DNA of 64,000 bases from Sepiola atlantica (GCA_963556195.1 OY744528.1:59991661-60055660), one strand, 5' to 3'; positions 45,801-58,512 are shown, counted from the first letter of the stretch. Program-made: numbers and translations. Notes: a model not told the origin generated them from the letters alone.

Positions 45801-48800
45801 TATTTCAATTTCTGCTTGGTCGGCAGCAAATCTTGTAAACGTCATCTTTCCTCCACCGTTGAAATTCGTCCCTTGTGCGGGGATATATATTATTTCGATT
45901 TCAGCTTGGTCGGCAGCAAATCTTGGAAACGTCATCTTTCCTCCACCGTTGAAATTCGTCCCTTGTGCGGGGATATATATTATTTCGATTTCTGCTTGGT
46001 CGGCAGCAAATCTTGGAAACGTCATCTTACTCCACCGTTGAAATTCGTCCCTTGTACGGGGATATATATTATTTCGATTTCTGCTTGGTCGGCAGCAAAT
46101 CTTGGAAACGTCATCTTACTCCACCGTTGAAATTCGTCCCTTGTGCGGGGATATATATATTATTCTGATTTATGCTTGGTCGGCAGCAAATCTTGGAAAC
46201 GTCATCTTACTCCACCGTTGAAATTCGTCCCTTGTTCGAGGATATATATTATTTCGATTTCTGCTTGGTCGGCAGCAAATCTTGGAAACGTCATCTTACT
46301 CCACCGTTGAAATTCGTCCCTTGTGCGGGGATATATATTATTTCGATTTCTGCTTGGTCGGCAGCAAATCTTAGAAACGTCATCTTACTCCACCGTTGAA
46401 ATTCGTCCCTTGTGCGGGGATATATATTATTTCGATTTCTGCTTGGTCGGCAGCAAATCTTGGAAACGTCATCTTACTCCACCGTTGAAATTCGTCCCTT
46501 GTGCGGGGATATATATTATTTCGATTTCTGCTTGGTCGGCAGCAAATCTTGGAAACGTCATCTTACTCCACCGTTGAAATTCGTCCCTTGTGCGGGGATA
46601 TATATTATTTCGATTTCTGCTTGGTCGGCAGCAAATCTTGGAAACGTCATCTTACTCCACCGTTGAAATTCGTCCCTTGTGCGGGGATATATATTATTTC
46701 GATTTCTGCTTGGTCGGCAGCAAATCTTGGAAACGTCATCTTTCCTCCACCGTTGAAATTCGTCCCTTGTGCGGGGATATATATTATTTCGATTTCTGCT
46801 TGGTCGGCAGCAAATCTTGGAAACGTCATCTTACTCCACCGTTGAAATTCGTCCCTTGTGCGGGGATATATATTATTTCGATTTCTGCTTGGTCGGCAGC
46901 AAATCTTAGAAACGTCATCTTACTCCACCGTTGAAATTCGTCCCTTGTGCGGGGATATATATTATTTCGATTTCTGCTTGGTCGGCAGCAAATCTTGGAA
47001 ACGTCATCTTACTCCACCGTTGAAATTCGTCCCTTGTGCGGGGATATATATTATTTCGATTTCTGCTTGGTCGGCAGCAAATCTTGGAAACGTCATCTTA
47101 CTCCACCGTTGAAATTCGTCCCTTGTGCGGGGATATATATTATTTCGATTTCTGCTTGGTCGGCAGCAAATCTTAGAAACGTCATCACACTTCACCGTTG
47201 AAATTCGTCCCTTGTGCGGGGATATATATTATTTCGATTTCTGCTTGGTCGGCAGCAAATCTTAGAAACGTCATCTTACTCCACCGTTGAAATTCGTCCC
47301 TTGTTCGAGGATATATATTATTTCGATTTCTGCTTGGTCGTCAGCAAATCTTGGAAACGTCATCTTACTCCACCGTTGAAATTCGTCCCTTGTTCGAGGA
47401 TATATATTATTTCGATTTCTGCTTGGTCGGCAGCAAATCTTGGAAACGTCATCTTACTCCACCGTTGAAATTCGTCCCTTGTGCGGGGATATATATTATT
47501 TCGATTTCTGCTTGGTCGGCAGCAAATCTTAGAAACGTCATCTTACTCCACCGTTGAAATTCGTCCCTTGTGATGGGATATATATTATTTCGATTTCTGC
47601 TTGGTCGGCAGCAAATCTTGGAAACGTCATCTTACTCCACCGTTGAAATTCGTCTCTTGTACGGGGATATATATAATTTCGATTTCTGCTTGGTCGGCAG
47701 CAAATCTTGGAAACGTCATCTTACTCCACCGTTGAAATTCGTCCCTTGTGCGGGGATATATATTATTTCGATTTCTGCTTGGTCGGCAGCAAATCTTGGA
47801 AACGTCATCTTACTCCACCGTTGAAATTCGTCCTTTGTGCGGGGATATATATTATTTCAATTTCTGCTTGGTCGGCAGCAAATCTTGTAAACGTCATCTT
47901 TCCTCCACCGTTGAAATTCGTCCCTTGTGCGGGGATATATATATTATTTCGATTTCTGCTTGGTCGGCAGCAAATCTTGGAAACGTCATCTTTCCTCCAC
48001 CGTTGAAATTCGTCCCTTGTGCGGGGATATATATTATTTCGATTTCTGCTTGGTCGGCAGCAAATCTTGGAAACGTCATCTTACTCCACCGTTGAAATTC
48101 GTCCCTTGTACGGGGATATATATTATTTCGATTTCTGCTTGGTCGGCAGCAAATCCTGGAAACGTCATCTTACTCCACCGTTGAAATTCGTCCCTTGTGC
48201 GGGGATATATATTATTTCAATTTCTGCTTGGTCGGCAGCAAATCTTGTAAACGTCATCTTTCCTCCACCGTTGAAATTCGTCCCTTGTGCGGGGATATAT
48301 ATTATTTCGATTTCTGCTTGGTCGGCAGCAAATCTTGGAAACGTCATCTTTCCTCCACCGTTGAAATTCGTCCCTTGTGCGGGGATATATATTATTTCGA
48401 TTTCTGCTTGGTCGGCAGCAAATCTTGGAAACGTCATCTTACTCCACCGTTGAAATTCGTCCCTTGTGCGGGGATATATATTATTTCGATTTCTGCTTGG
48501 TCGGCAGCAAATATTGGAAACGTCATCTTACTCCACCGTTGAAATTCGTCCCTTGTGCGGGGATATATATATTATTCTGATTTATGCTTGGTCGGCAGCA
48601 AATCTTGGAAACGTCATCTTACTCCACCGTTGAAATTCGTCCCTTGTGCGGGGATATATATTATTTCGATTTCTGCTTGGTCGGCAGCAAATCTTGGAAA
48701 CGTCATCTTACTCCACCGTTGAAATTCGTCCCTTGTGCGGGGATATATATTATTTCGATTTCTGCTTGGTCGGCAGCAAATCTTGGAAACGTCATCTTAC

Positions 48801-51800
48801 TCCACCGTTGAAATTCGTCCCTTGTGCGGGGATATATATATTATTCTTATTTATGCTTGGTCGGCAGCAAATCTTGGAAACGTCATCTTACTCCACCGTT
48901 GAAATTCGTCCCTTGTTCGAGGATATATATTATTTCGATTTCTGCTTGGTCGGCAGCAAATCTTGGAAACGTCATCTTACTCCACCGTTGAAATTCGTCC
49001 CTTGTGCGGGGATATATATTATTTCGATTTCTGCTTGGTCGGCAGCAAATCTTAGAAACGTCATCTTACTCCACCGTTGAAATTCGTCCCTTGTGCGGGG
49101 ATATATATTATTTCGATTTCTGCTTGGTCGGCAGCAAATCTTAGAAACGTCATCTTACTCCACCGTTGAAATTCGTCCCTTGTTCGAGGATATATATTAT
49201 TTCGATTTCTGCTTGGTCGGCAGCAAATCTTAGAAACGTCATCTTACTCCACCGTTGAAATTCGTCCCTTGTTCGAGGATATATATTATTTCGATTTCTG
49301 CTTGGTCGGCAGCAAATCTTGGAAACGTCATCTTACTCCACCGTTGAAATTCGTCCCTTGTGCGGGGATATATATTATTTCGATTTCTGCTTGGTCGGCA
49401 GCAAATCTTAGAAACGTCATCTTACTCCACCGTTGAAATTCGTCCCTTGTGCGGGGATATATATTATTTCGATTTCTGCTTGGTCGGCAGCAAATCTTGG
49501 AAACGTCATCTTACTCCACCGTTGAAATTCGTCCCTTGTGCGGGGATATATATTATTTCGATTTCTGCTTGGTCGGCAGCAAATCTTAGAAACGTCATCT
49601 TACTCCACCGTTGAAATTCGTCCCTTGTTCGAGGATATATATTATTTCGATTTCTGCTTGGTCGGCAGCAAATCTTGGAAACGTCATCTTACTCCACCGT
49701 TGAAATTCGTCCCTTGTGCGGGGATATATATTATTTCGATTTCTGCTTGGTCGGCAGCAAATCTTAGAAACGTCATCTTACTCCACCGTTGAAATTCGTC
49801 CCTTGTGCGGGGATATATATTATTTCGATTTCTGCTTGGTCGGCAGCAAATCTTGGAAACGTCATGTTACTCCACCGTTGAAATTCGTCTCTTGTACGGG
49901 GATATATTTAATTTCGATTTCTGCTTGGTCGGCAGCAAATCTTGGAAACGTCATCTTACTCCACCGTTGAAATTCGTCCCTTGTGCGGGGATATATATTA
50001 TTTCGATTTCTGCTTGGTCGGCAGCAAATCTTGGAAACGTCATCTTACTCCACCGTTGAAATTCGTCCCTTGTGCGGGGATATATATTATTTCAATTTCT
50101 GCTTGGTCGGCAGCAAATCTTGTAAACGTCATCTTTCCTCCACCGTTGAAATTCGTCCCTTGTGCGGGGATATATATTATTTCGATTTCTGCTTGGTCGG
50201 CAGCAAATCTTGGAAACGTCATCTTTCCTCCACCGTTGAAATTCGTCCCTTGTGCGGGGATATATATTATTTCGATTTCTGCTTGGTCGGCAGCAAATCT
50301 TGGAAACGTCATCTTACTCCACCGTTGAAATTCGTCCCTTGTACGGGGATATATATTATTTCGATTTCTGCTTGGTCGGCAGCAAATCTTGGAAACGTCA
50401 TCTTACTCCACCGTTGAAATTCGTCCCTTGTGCGGGGATATATATATTATTCTGATTTATGCTTGGTCGGCAGCAAATCTTGGAAACGTCATCTTACTCC
50501 ACCGTTGAAATTCGTCCCTTGTTCGAGGATATATATTATTTCGATTTCTGCTTGGTCGGCAGCAAATCTTGGAAACGTCATCTTACTCCACCGTTGAAAT
50601 TCGTCCCTTGTGCGGGGATATATATTATTTCGATTTCTGCTTGGTCGGCAGCAAATCTTAGAAACGTCATCTTACTCCACCGTTGAAATTCGTCCCTTGT
50701 GCGGGGATATATATTATTTCGATTTCTGCTTGGTCGGCAGCAAATCTTGGAAACGTCATCTTACTCCACCGTTGAAATTCGTCCCTTGTGCGGGGATATA
50801 TATTATTTCGATTTCTGCTTGGTCGGCAGCAAATCTTGGAAACGTCATCTTACTCCACCGTTGAAATTCGTCCCTTTGTGCGGGGATATATATTATTTCG
50901 ATTTCTGCTTGGTCGGCAGCAAATCTTGGAAACGTCATCTTACTCCACCGTTGAAATTCGTCCCTTGTGCGGGGATATATATTATTTCGATTTCTGCTTG
51001 GTCGGCAGCAAATCTTGGAAACGTCATCTTTCCTCCACCGTTGAAATTCGTCCCTTGTGCGGGGATATATATTATTTCGATTTCTGCTTGGTCGGCAGCA
51101 AATCTTAGAAACGTCATCTTACTCCACCGTTGAAATTCGTCCCTTGTGCGGGGATATATATTATTTCGATTTCTGCTTGGTCGGCAGCAAATCTTGGAAA
51201 CGTCATCTTACCTCACCGTTGAAATTCGTCCCTTGTGCGGGGATATATATTATTTCGATTTCTGCTTGGTCGGCAGCAAATCTTAGAAACGTCATCTGAC
51301 TCCACCGTTGAAATTCGTCCCTTGTGCGGGGATATATATTATTTCGATTTCTGCTTGGTCGGCAGCAAATCTTGGAAACGTCATCTTACTCCACCGTTGA
51401 AATTCGTCCCTTGTGCGGGGATATATATTATTTCGATTTCTGCTTGGTCGGCAGCAAATCTTAGAAACGTCATCTTACTCCACCGTTGAAATTCGTCCCT
51501 TGTTCGAGGATATATATTATTTCGATTTCTGCTTGGTCGGCAGCAAATCTTAGAAACGTCATCTTACTCCACCGTTGAAATTCGTCCCTTGTTCGAGGAT
51601 ATATATTATTTCGATTTCTGCTTGGTCGGCAGCAAATCTTGGAAACGTCATCTTACTCCACCGTTGAAATTCGTCCCTTGTTCGAGGATATATATTATTT
51701 CGATTTCTGCTTGGTCGGCAGCAAATCTTGGAAACGTCATCTTACTCCACCGTTGAAATTCGTCCCTTGTGCGGGGATATATATTATTTCGATTTCTGCT

Positions 51801-54800
51801 TGGTCGGCAGCAAATCTTGGAAACGTCATCTTACTCCACCGTTGAAATTCGTCCCTTGTGCGGGGATATATATTATTTCGATTTCTGCTTGGTCGGCAGC
51901 AAATCTTAGAAACGTCATCTTACTCCACCGTTGAAATTCGTCCCTTGTTCGAGGATATATATTATTTCGATTTCTGCTTGGTCGGCAGCAAATCTTAGAA
52001 ACGTCATCTTACTCCACCGTTGAAATTCGTCCCTTGTTCGAGGATATATATTATTTCGATTTCTGCTTGGTCGGCAGCAAATCTTAGAAACGTCATCTTA
52101 CTCCACCGTTGAAATTCGTCCCTTATTCGAGGATATATATTATTTCGATTTCTGCTTGGTCGGCAGCAAATCTTGGAAACGTCATCTTACTCCACCGTTG
52201 AAATTCGTCCCTTGTGCGGGGATATATATTATTTCGATTTCTGCTTGGTCGGCAGCAAATCTTGGAAACGTCATCTTACTCCACCGTTGAAATTCGTCCC
52301 TTGTGCGGGGATATATATTATTTCGATTTCTGCTTGGTCGGCAGCAAATCTTAGAAACGTCATCTTACTCCACCGTTGAAATTCGTCCCTTGTTCGAGGA
52401 TATATATTATTTCGATTTCTGCTTGGTCGGCAGCAAATCTTAGAAACGTCATCTTACTCCACCGTTGAAATTCGTCCCTTGTTCGAGGATATATATTATT
52501 TCGATTTCTGCTTGGTCGGCAGCAAATCTTGGAAACGTCATCTTACTCCACCGTTGAAATTCGTCCCTTGTGCGGGGATATATATTATTTCGATTTCTGC
52601 TTGGTCGGCAGCAAATCTTAGAAACGTCATCTTACTCCACCGTTGAAATTCGTCCCTTGTGCGGGGATATATATTATTTCGATTTCTGCTTGGTCGGCAG
52701 CAAATCTTGGAAACGTCATCTTACTCCACCGTTGAAATTCGTCCCTTGTGCGGGGATATATATTATTTCGATTTCTGCTTGGTCGGCAGCAAATCTTGGA
52801 AACGTCATCTTACTCCACCGTTGAAATTCGTCCCTTGTGCGGGGATATATATTATTTCGATTTCTGCTTGGTCGGCAGCAAATCTTAGAAACGTCATCAC
52901 ACTTCACCGTTGAAATTCGTCCCTTGTGCGGGGATATATATTATTTCGATTTCTGCTTGGTCGGCAGCAAATCTTAGAAACGTCATCTTACTCCACCGTT
53001 GAAATTCGTCCCTTGTTCGAGGATATATATTATTTCGATTTCTGCTTGGTCGTCAGCAAATCTTGGAAACGTCATCTTACTCCACCGTTGAAATTCGTCC
53101 CTTGTTCGAGGATATATATTATTTCGATTTCTGCTTGGTCGGCAGCAAATCTTGGAAACGTCATCTTACTCCACCGTTGAAATTCGTCCCTTGTGCGGGG
53201 ATATATATTATTTCGATTTCTGCTTGGTCGGCAGCAAATCTTAGAAACGTCATCTTACTCCACCGTTGAAATTCGTCCCTTGTGATGGGATATATATTAT
53301 TTCGATTTCTGCTTGGTCGGCAGCAAATCTTGGAAACGTCATCTTACTCCACCGTTGAAATTCGTCTCTTGTACGGGGATATATATAATTTCGATTTCTG
53401 CTTGGTCGGCAGCAAATCTTGGAAACGTCATCTTACTCCACCGTTGAAATTCGTCCCTTGTGCGGGGATATATATTATTTCGATTTCTGCTTGGTCGGCA
53501 GCAAATCTTGGAAACGTCATCTTACTCCACCGTTGAAATTCGTCCTTTGTGCGGGGATATATATTATTTCAATTTCTGCTTGGTCGGCAGCAAATCTTGT
53601 AAACGTCATCTTTCCTCCACCGTTGAAATTCGTCCCTTGTGCGGGGATATATATATTATTTCGATTTCTGCTTGGTCGGCAGCAAATCTTGGAAACGTCA
53701 TCTTTCCTCCACCGTTGAAATTCGTCCCTTGTGCGGGGATATATATTATTTCGATTTCTGCTTGGTCGGCAGCAAATCTTGGAAACGTCATCTTACTCCA
53801 CCGTTGAAATTCGTCCCTTGTACGGGGATATATATTATTTCGATTTCTGCTTGGTCGGCAGCAAATCCTGGAAACGTCATCTTACTCCACCGTTGAAATT
53901 CGTCCCTTGTGCGGGGATATATATTATTTCAATTTCTGCTTGGTCGGCAGCAAATCTTGTAAACGTCATCTTTCCTCCACCGTTGAAATTCGTCCCTTGT
54001 GCGGGGATATATATTATTTCGATTTCTGCTTGGTCGGCAGCAAATCTTGGAAACGTCATCTTTCCTCCACCGTTGAAATTCGTCCCTTGTGCGGGGATAT
54101 ATATTATTTCGATTTCTGCTTGGTCGGCAGCAAATCTTGGAAACGTCATCTTACTCCACCGTTGAAATTCGTCCCTTGTGCGGGGATATATATTATTTCG
54201 ATTTCTGCTTGGTCGGCAGCAAATATTGGAAACGTCATCTTACTCCACCGTTGAAATTCGTCCCTTGTGCGGGGATATATATATTATTCTGATTTATGCT
54301 TGGTCGGCAGCAAATCTTGGAAACGTCATCTTACTCCACCGTTGAAATTCGTCCCTTGTTCGAGGATATATATTATTTCGATTTCTGCTTGGTCGTCAGC
54401 AAATCTTGGAAACGTCATCTTACTCCACCGTTGAAATTCGTCCCTTGTTCGAGGATATATATTATTTCGATTTCTGCTTGGTCGGCAGCAAATCTTGGAA
54501 ACGTCATCTTACTCCACCGTTGAAATTCGTCCCTTGTGCGGGGATATATATTATTTCGATTTCTGCTTGGTCGGCAGCAAATCTTAGAAACGTCATCTTA
54601 CTCCACCGTTGAAATTCGTCCCTTGTGCGGGGATATATATTATTTCGATTTCTGCTTGGTCGGCAGCAAATCTTGGAAACGTCATCTTACTCCACCGTTG
54701 AAATTCGTCCCTTGTACGGGGATATATATTATTTCGATTTCTGCTTGGTCGGCAGCAAATCTTGGAAACGTCATCTTACTCCACCGTTGAAATTCGTCCC

Positions 54801-55200
54801 TTGTGCGGGGATATATATTATTTCGATTTCTGCTTGGTCGGCAGCAAATCTTGGAAACGTCATCTTACTCCACCGTTGAAATTCGTCCCTTGTACGGGGA
54901 TATATATTATTTCGATTTCTGCTTGGTCGGCAGCAAATCTTGGAAACGTCATCTTACTCCACCGTTGAAATTCGTCCCTTGTGCGGGGATATATATTATT
55001 TCGATTTCTGCTTGGTCGGCAGCAAATCTTGGAAACGTCATCTTACTCCACCGTTGAAATTCGTCCCTTGTACGGGGATATATATTATTTCGATTTCTGC
55101 TTGGTCGGCAGCAAATCTTGGAAACGTCATCTTACTCCACCGTTGAAATTCGTCCCTTGTGCGGGGATATATATTATTTCGATTTCTGCTTGGTCGAGAG
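36862..55200 (+). repeat. 89-bp satellite array, about 205 tandem units
   Basis: The unit of 89 bp begins 'ttcgtcccttgtgcggggat' and continues 'atatattatttcgatttctg', 'cttggtcggcagcaaatctt', 'ggaaacgtcatcttactcca' and 'ccgttgaaa'. Units of 90 bp carry 'ctttcctcc' in place of 'cttactcc'. Units differ mostly at a few recurrent positions: 'gtgcgggg', 'gtacgggg' or 'gttcgagg'; 'ttggaaacg', 'ttagaaacg' or 'ttgtaaacg'; 'tcggcagc' or 'tcgtcagc'; and a variant with 'tattct(t/g)atttatgc'. Because 89 is not a multiple of 3 and the unit is poor in stops, all plus frames stay open for 1-4 units and three peptide themes recur (RGYILFRFLL, GDIYYFDFCL, AGIYIISISA). These are one DNA in three frames, not proteins. 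Two units span 178 bp, near nucleosome spacing. Confidence 0.97.
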
Positions 55201-55375
55201 CAAATTTTGTAAATATCATGTTTTATTCACCGTTGAAATTCGTCCCATGTGGGAAGATATGTTTTCGATTTACTGCGTCAATTCTCCATCACTGCCGAAA
55301 TCCGTCCCTTTTTGTCGGGTATATATTGTCGACGATTTGACTGCCCTGCTGTCTTGACTCCATCACTTCCGCGAA
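55201..55375 (+). repeat. Decaying satellite units at right edge
   Basis: From 55195 the unit degrades ('gtcgagagcaaattttgtaa'). A half-recognisable unit follows from 55233 ('ttgaaattcgtcccatgtgg', 'ttttcgattt'), then one from 55299 ('cgaaatccgtccctttttgt', 'cgggtatatat', 'cgacgattt'). Similarity ends near 55375. Confidence 0.8.
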
Positions 55376-55685
55376 CCAACTCCCCGTGTTTCTTGCCCGG
55401 CTCTTTCCCCGTCTTCCCTTCTCCTCGGCCTAGCAACAGGCTTGTCTCCAATTTGATTGGTTGACTTTCATCCGCCCCCGCAAACTGCGTGGGCTGACTT
55501 TACGGCACTTGCCCTCTCGTTGTCTAGACTACATCCGGTCCCAATTTTTAATGTGTGTTCCCTTTTTGGTGAATTGCACAATACTTATTTTGTAGGAAAA
55601 CATGTGCCAACAAGTGCCCTATTCTTCTTTTTATGCTTTATGGGGCAAAATATGTGGATATAACACAAGCAATGTCAATGTTAAA

Positions 55686-55760
55686 GAAATTATATATGAA
55701 TAATATATACTAATGAATAATTGACCCAATACTGACCCAACGGGTGACGGGTTGAATAGT
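55686..55760 (+). repeat. Shared AT-to-GC junction segment, copy 2
   Basis: Matches 28787-28860; see there. 'tgacccaacgggtgacggg' replaces 'tgacccagcgggttacgag'. Confidence 0.55.
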
Positions 55761-55983
55761 TTGTATATTTATAAAGTTAGGACATTTATCGCACTTACAA
55801 TGGGATTAAAACGCCAAATTCATATTCAAATAGAACAACAATAGCTTTCTAATATAGCGATCATATGAATACGATCAACGTTATAAGATTAACTAATTCG
55901 TATATTGCTTTGCAAAAAGACATCTCATTAATTAACTATTCGTTGTCATTGTCTCCTAATTCGATGATTGTTTTCATTTTAGG

Positions 55984-56423
55984 ATAACGCCCAATTCTAT
56001 TTAAGATAACACACACTTCTATTTACGATAACACCCAATTCTATTTACGATAACACCTAATTCTATTTACGATAACACGCAATTCTATTTACGATAACAC
56101 CCAATTCTATTTACGATAACACACAGTTCTATTTACGATAACACCCAATTCTATTTACGATAACACACAATTCTATTTACGATAACACCCAATTCTATTT
56201 ACGATAACACGCAATTCTATTTAAGATAACACCCAATTCCATTTACGATAGCACCCAATTCTATTTACGATAACACACAGTTCTATTTACGATAACACAC
56301 AATTCTATTTACGATAACACACAATTCTATTTACGATAACACGCAATTCTATTTAAGATAACACACAATTCTATTTAAGATAACACACAATTCTATTTAA
56401 GATAACACGCAGTTTTATTGACG
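55984..56423 (+). repeat. 22-bp minisatellite, 20 copies
   Basis: The unit 'ataacacccaattctattta' plus 'cg' varies at the third C block (cacccaa, cacacaa, cacgcaa, cacacag) and at 'tttacg' or 'tttaag'. The last unit is degenerate. Confidence 0.95.
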
Positions 56424-56565
56424 TATACTTTTTACATCGTGAATTAATGGTTAGCATTTTTGGGTGAAAAGAGTCTTTCCGATTCTTTCTGGTAAATTTA
56501 ATTCTGGCATTATAATCCAGTTCTGGATTATAAATTATAAACAAAGTTTCACACCTACAACACAC

Positions 56566-56620
56566 CCACGCACACCCCCCCACACACACACACCCACACC
56601 CACACACACACACACACACG
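56566..56620 (+). repeat. (CA)n / CCCACA microsatellite
   Basis: CA dinucleotides with CCC interruptions. Confidence 0.9.
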
Positions 56621-56799
56621 AATACCACAGTCAAACAAAGAAAGCAAGTCAGTGAGAATCCCGCTAAAAAAAAACAACAAAACAAAATAAAATTAAATTC
56701 CATCATAATGCATTTCGGTTGATTCGTAAACACGTCAGGGATTTTATTCTTTAATTAACGGGTACAGCTCGTATATAATAAAGATGGCTGCGTGTTTGT

Positions 56800-56962
56800 A
56801 AATGTATGGGGAGATTTTTATGAAATTTTGAAAACATTTAGGAGGCGTTATAGGGAGTGTAATGAGCTATATTTGATTGATATTTAGCAGAGCAAAGGGG
56901 TCAGAACACACATACACCCTAAAATAAATATACACATAGATTCAAAGACTACTGGGCAGATC

Positions 56963-57037
<75 letters not shown>

Positions 57038-57310
57038 CGGGAGTGTAAAGAGCCATGTTTGGTTTATAATTTAGGACAGCAAAAACGGAAGAACGCATCC
57101 CTAACTCCATTGAAAACAAATGTACCCATTAAAAAAACTACCGGACAGATTTTGATCAAATTTAAGACATAGATAGCAGACATGGAAGGAGGTGATGAGT
57201 TTGGTTACTTTTTCAAACGAGCAAAGTGAGACATAAGCCAATTGACATGTATCCATGGATTAGAAAAGTTACCTGACATATATGAAATTGTTTATACGGA
57301 AACTGCATCG
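56800..57310 (+). repeat. Modular repeat related to family C, with internal GAT expansion
   Basis: Three tandem modules are visible. 'gggagtgtaatgagctatat' with 'agagcaaaggggtcag' is at 56850. 'gggagtgtaaagagccatgt' with 'gacagcaaaaacgg', 'aaaactaccggacagatttt' and 'gatcaaatttaagacataga' is at 57040. 'gaggtgatgagtttggttac' with 'aaacgagcaaagtgag' is at 57190. The wording resembles 'gtaatgtgagctgtattt' and 'gcaaaagggatcaaaa' at 10140. Confidence 0.55.
56964..57034 (+). repeat. (GAT)n microsatellite
   Basis: About 23 GAT copies. They sit where the neighbouring module has 'gattttgatcaaattt'. Confidence 0.95.
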
Positions 57311-58106
57311 CCTAGGGTACTTGGATAATTATATGTCGTTTTGATCAAAACGTTCGCACCGGACAACCTTATTTATCACGATTATAGAAATTAAATGAAA
57401 ATAATCATTGCATGATAATATGAGATTCAGGTCTTGGAGCAGTCGTATACATGGATAAGTGTTCATTTCTGAGAAACGCCGTATGTGCGTCAAAGGCATT
57501 CAAATGCCGCTATATTTCTACTCCCTCCCACGTATCAATACCGCTTAGCTAAAAGATAAATATTATAAAATGTAATAATTAATAACAATAATAAAGATAA
57601 TATAGTGTTATGGGCTGGGAGTAAGGGGACAGAGGGTTCCTCATTCAATCTCGGGAAATGTCACTTATTAGAATTAGTACGGTTTATTATTTGTTTTAAA
57701 GAAAGTTCGAGTCGATTAAAAACAAAGTAAATTGTTTTTATAGAGATTAAATTGCTTGTTTATTACTTTTAATTTACGTAATAATAGTTCTTTTTTATTT
57801 AGATATTTTGATATTCCAACTTTTATCTGAATGTCTACTTTCAACTTTTGTTTACGTTTTATTGATTTTAATAAAAAGAGAAAACTATTTACAGTTAGAG
57901 TTCGTCAAGATCGACTTAATATTATCAGGAATATTAAACAACACCGTCTTTATTCATTAGTACTCATTATACTGTTGCAGGTTAGGGTTATTCCTCCCTT
58001 CTCAACCGGGGCAACGCCGGGTGACCTTATCAGTATACACAACAACACTGATCACAGTTTGAAGTGACCTGACATTCGGGTTTCGATTCTCGGTGTCTAT
58101 ACACTG
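57311..58106. other. AT-rich DNA without recognised genes
   Basis: A 78-codon plus open frame (57831-58067) is basic and matches nothing I recognise. No other feature is seen. Confidence 0.45.
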
Positions 58107-58310
58107 ATGAGTCCCTATTTACTTACCTCCCCACGAGGGAAAAGTAAGACACAAGGTCAGTTTTTAATGTGGGGATGAACCCAGCTCCCCACTAAGGGTC
58201 AGTCTGGATAGGAGCAAACAATTAAAATTGCCTCAGTCGAGAAGAATTTCTCCTTTACTGACCTAGGAAAAATGAAATATAGTCTCAGCATGACAGATAC
58301 TACACTTTGC
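58107..58310 (+). repeat. Dispersed repeat A, copy 3
   Basis: 'ctatttacttacctccccac', 'agacacaaggtcag', 'aatgtggggatgaacccagc', 'gcctcagtcgagaagaattt', 'ctcctttactgacc' and 'agatactacactttgc' match copy 1, and the second half also matches the inverted copy 4. Confidence 0.75.
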
Positions 58311-58376
58311 TCCTAGCCAAAAGGCAAAGGAAATGAGTCGTGAATGACAAAACAGCTGTTTGTGGATGACTATAAA

Positions 58377-58412
58377 CACACACACACACACACACACCCA
58401 CACACACACGCA
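58377..58412 (+). repeat. (CA)n microsatellite
   Basis: CA run with CCC and CG interruptions, directly before the palindrome. Confidence 0.9.
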
Positions 58413-58429
58413 CATAATTTAAGCTTGAT

Positions 58430-58508
58430 ATTGTAAAATAATGACATTAGTAAAACCTATATGATTATTCTAATCATATAGGTTTTACTAATGTCATTAT
58501 TTTACAAT
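58430..58508. repeat. Perfect palindrome, 38-bp arms, 3-nt loop
   Basis: The left arm 58430-58467 begins 'attgtaaaataatgacatta'. The right arm 58471-58508 ends 'taatgtcattattttacaat'. All 38 positions pair, and the loop is 'ttc'. Outside the arms similarity is weak. The structure may be a fold-back of a short inverted duplication or a small-RNA precursor. Confidence 0.95.
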
Positions 58509-58512
58509 AATA

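Noticed and set aside
36862..55200. CRISPR-like direct repeat array
   Set aside because: There are no unique spacers between repeats. The whole 89-bp unit is repeated, and the sequence context is eukaryotic.
36816..55357. Dozens of long open reading frames on both strands across the array, as if a repetitive protein were encoded
   Set aside because: The unit is 89 or 90 bp and not divisible by three, so the frame rotates each unit and the same DNA yields three peptide themes. Stops recur every few units, there is no start or signal structure, and both strands are equally open.
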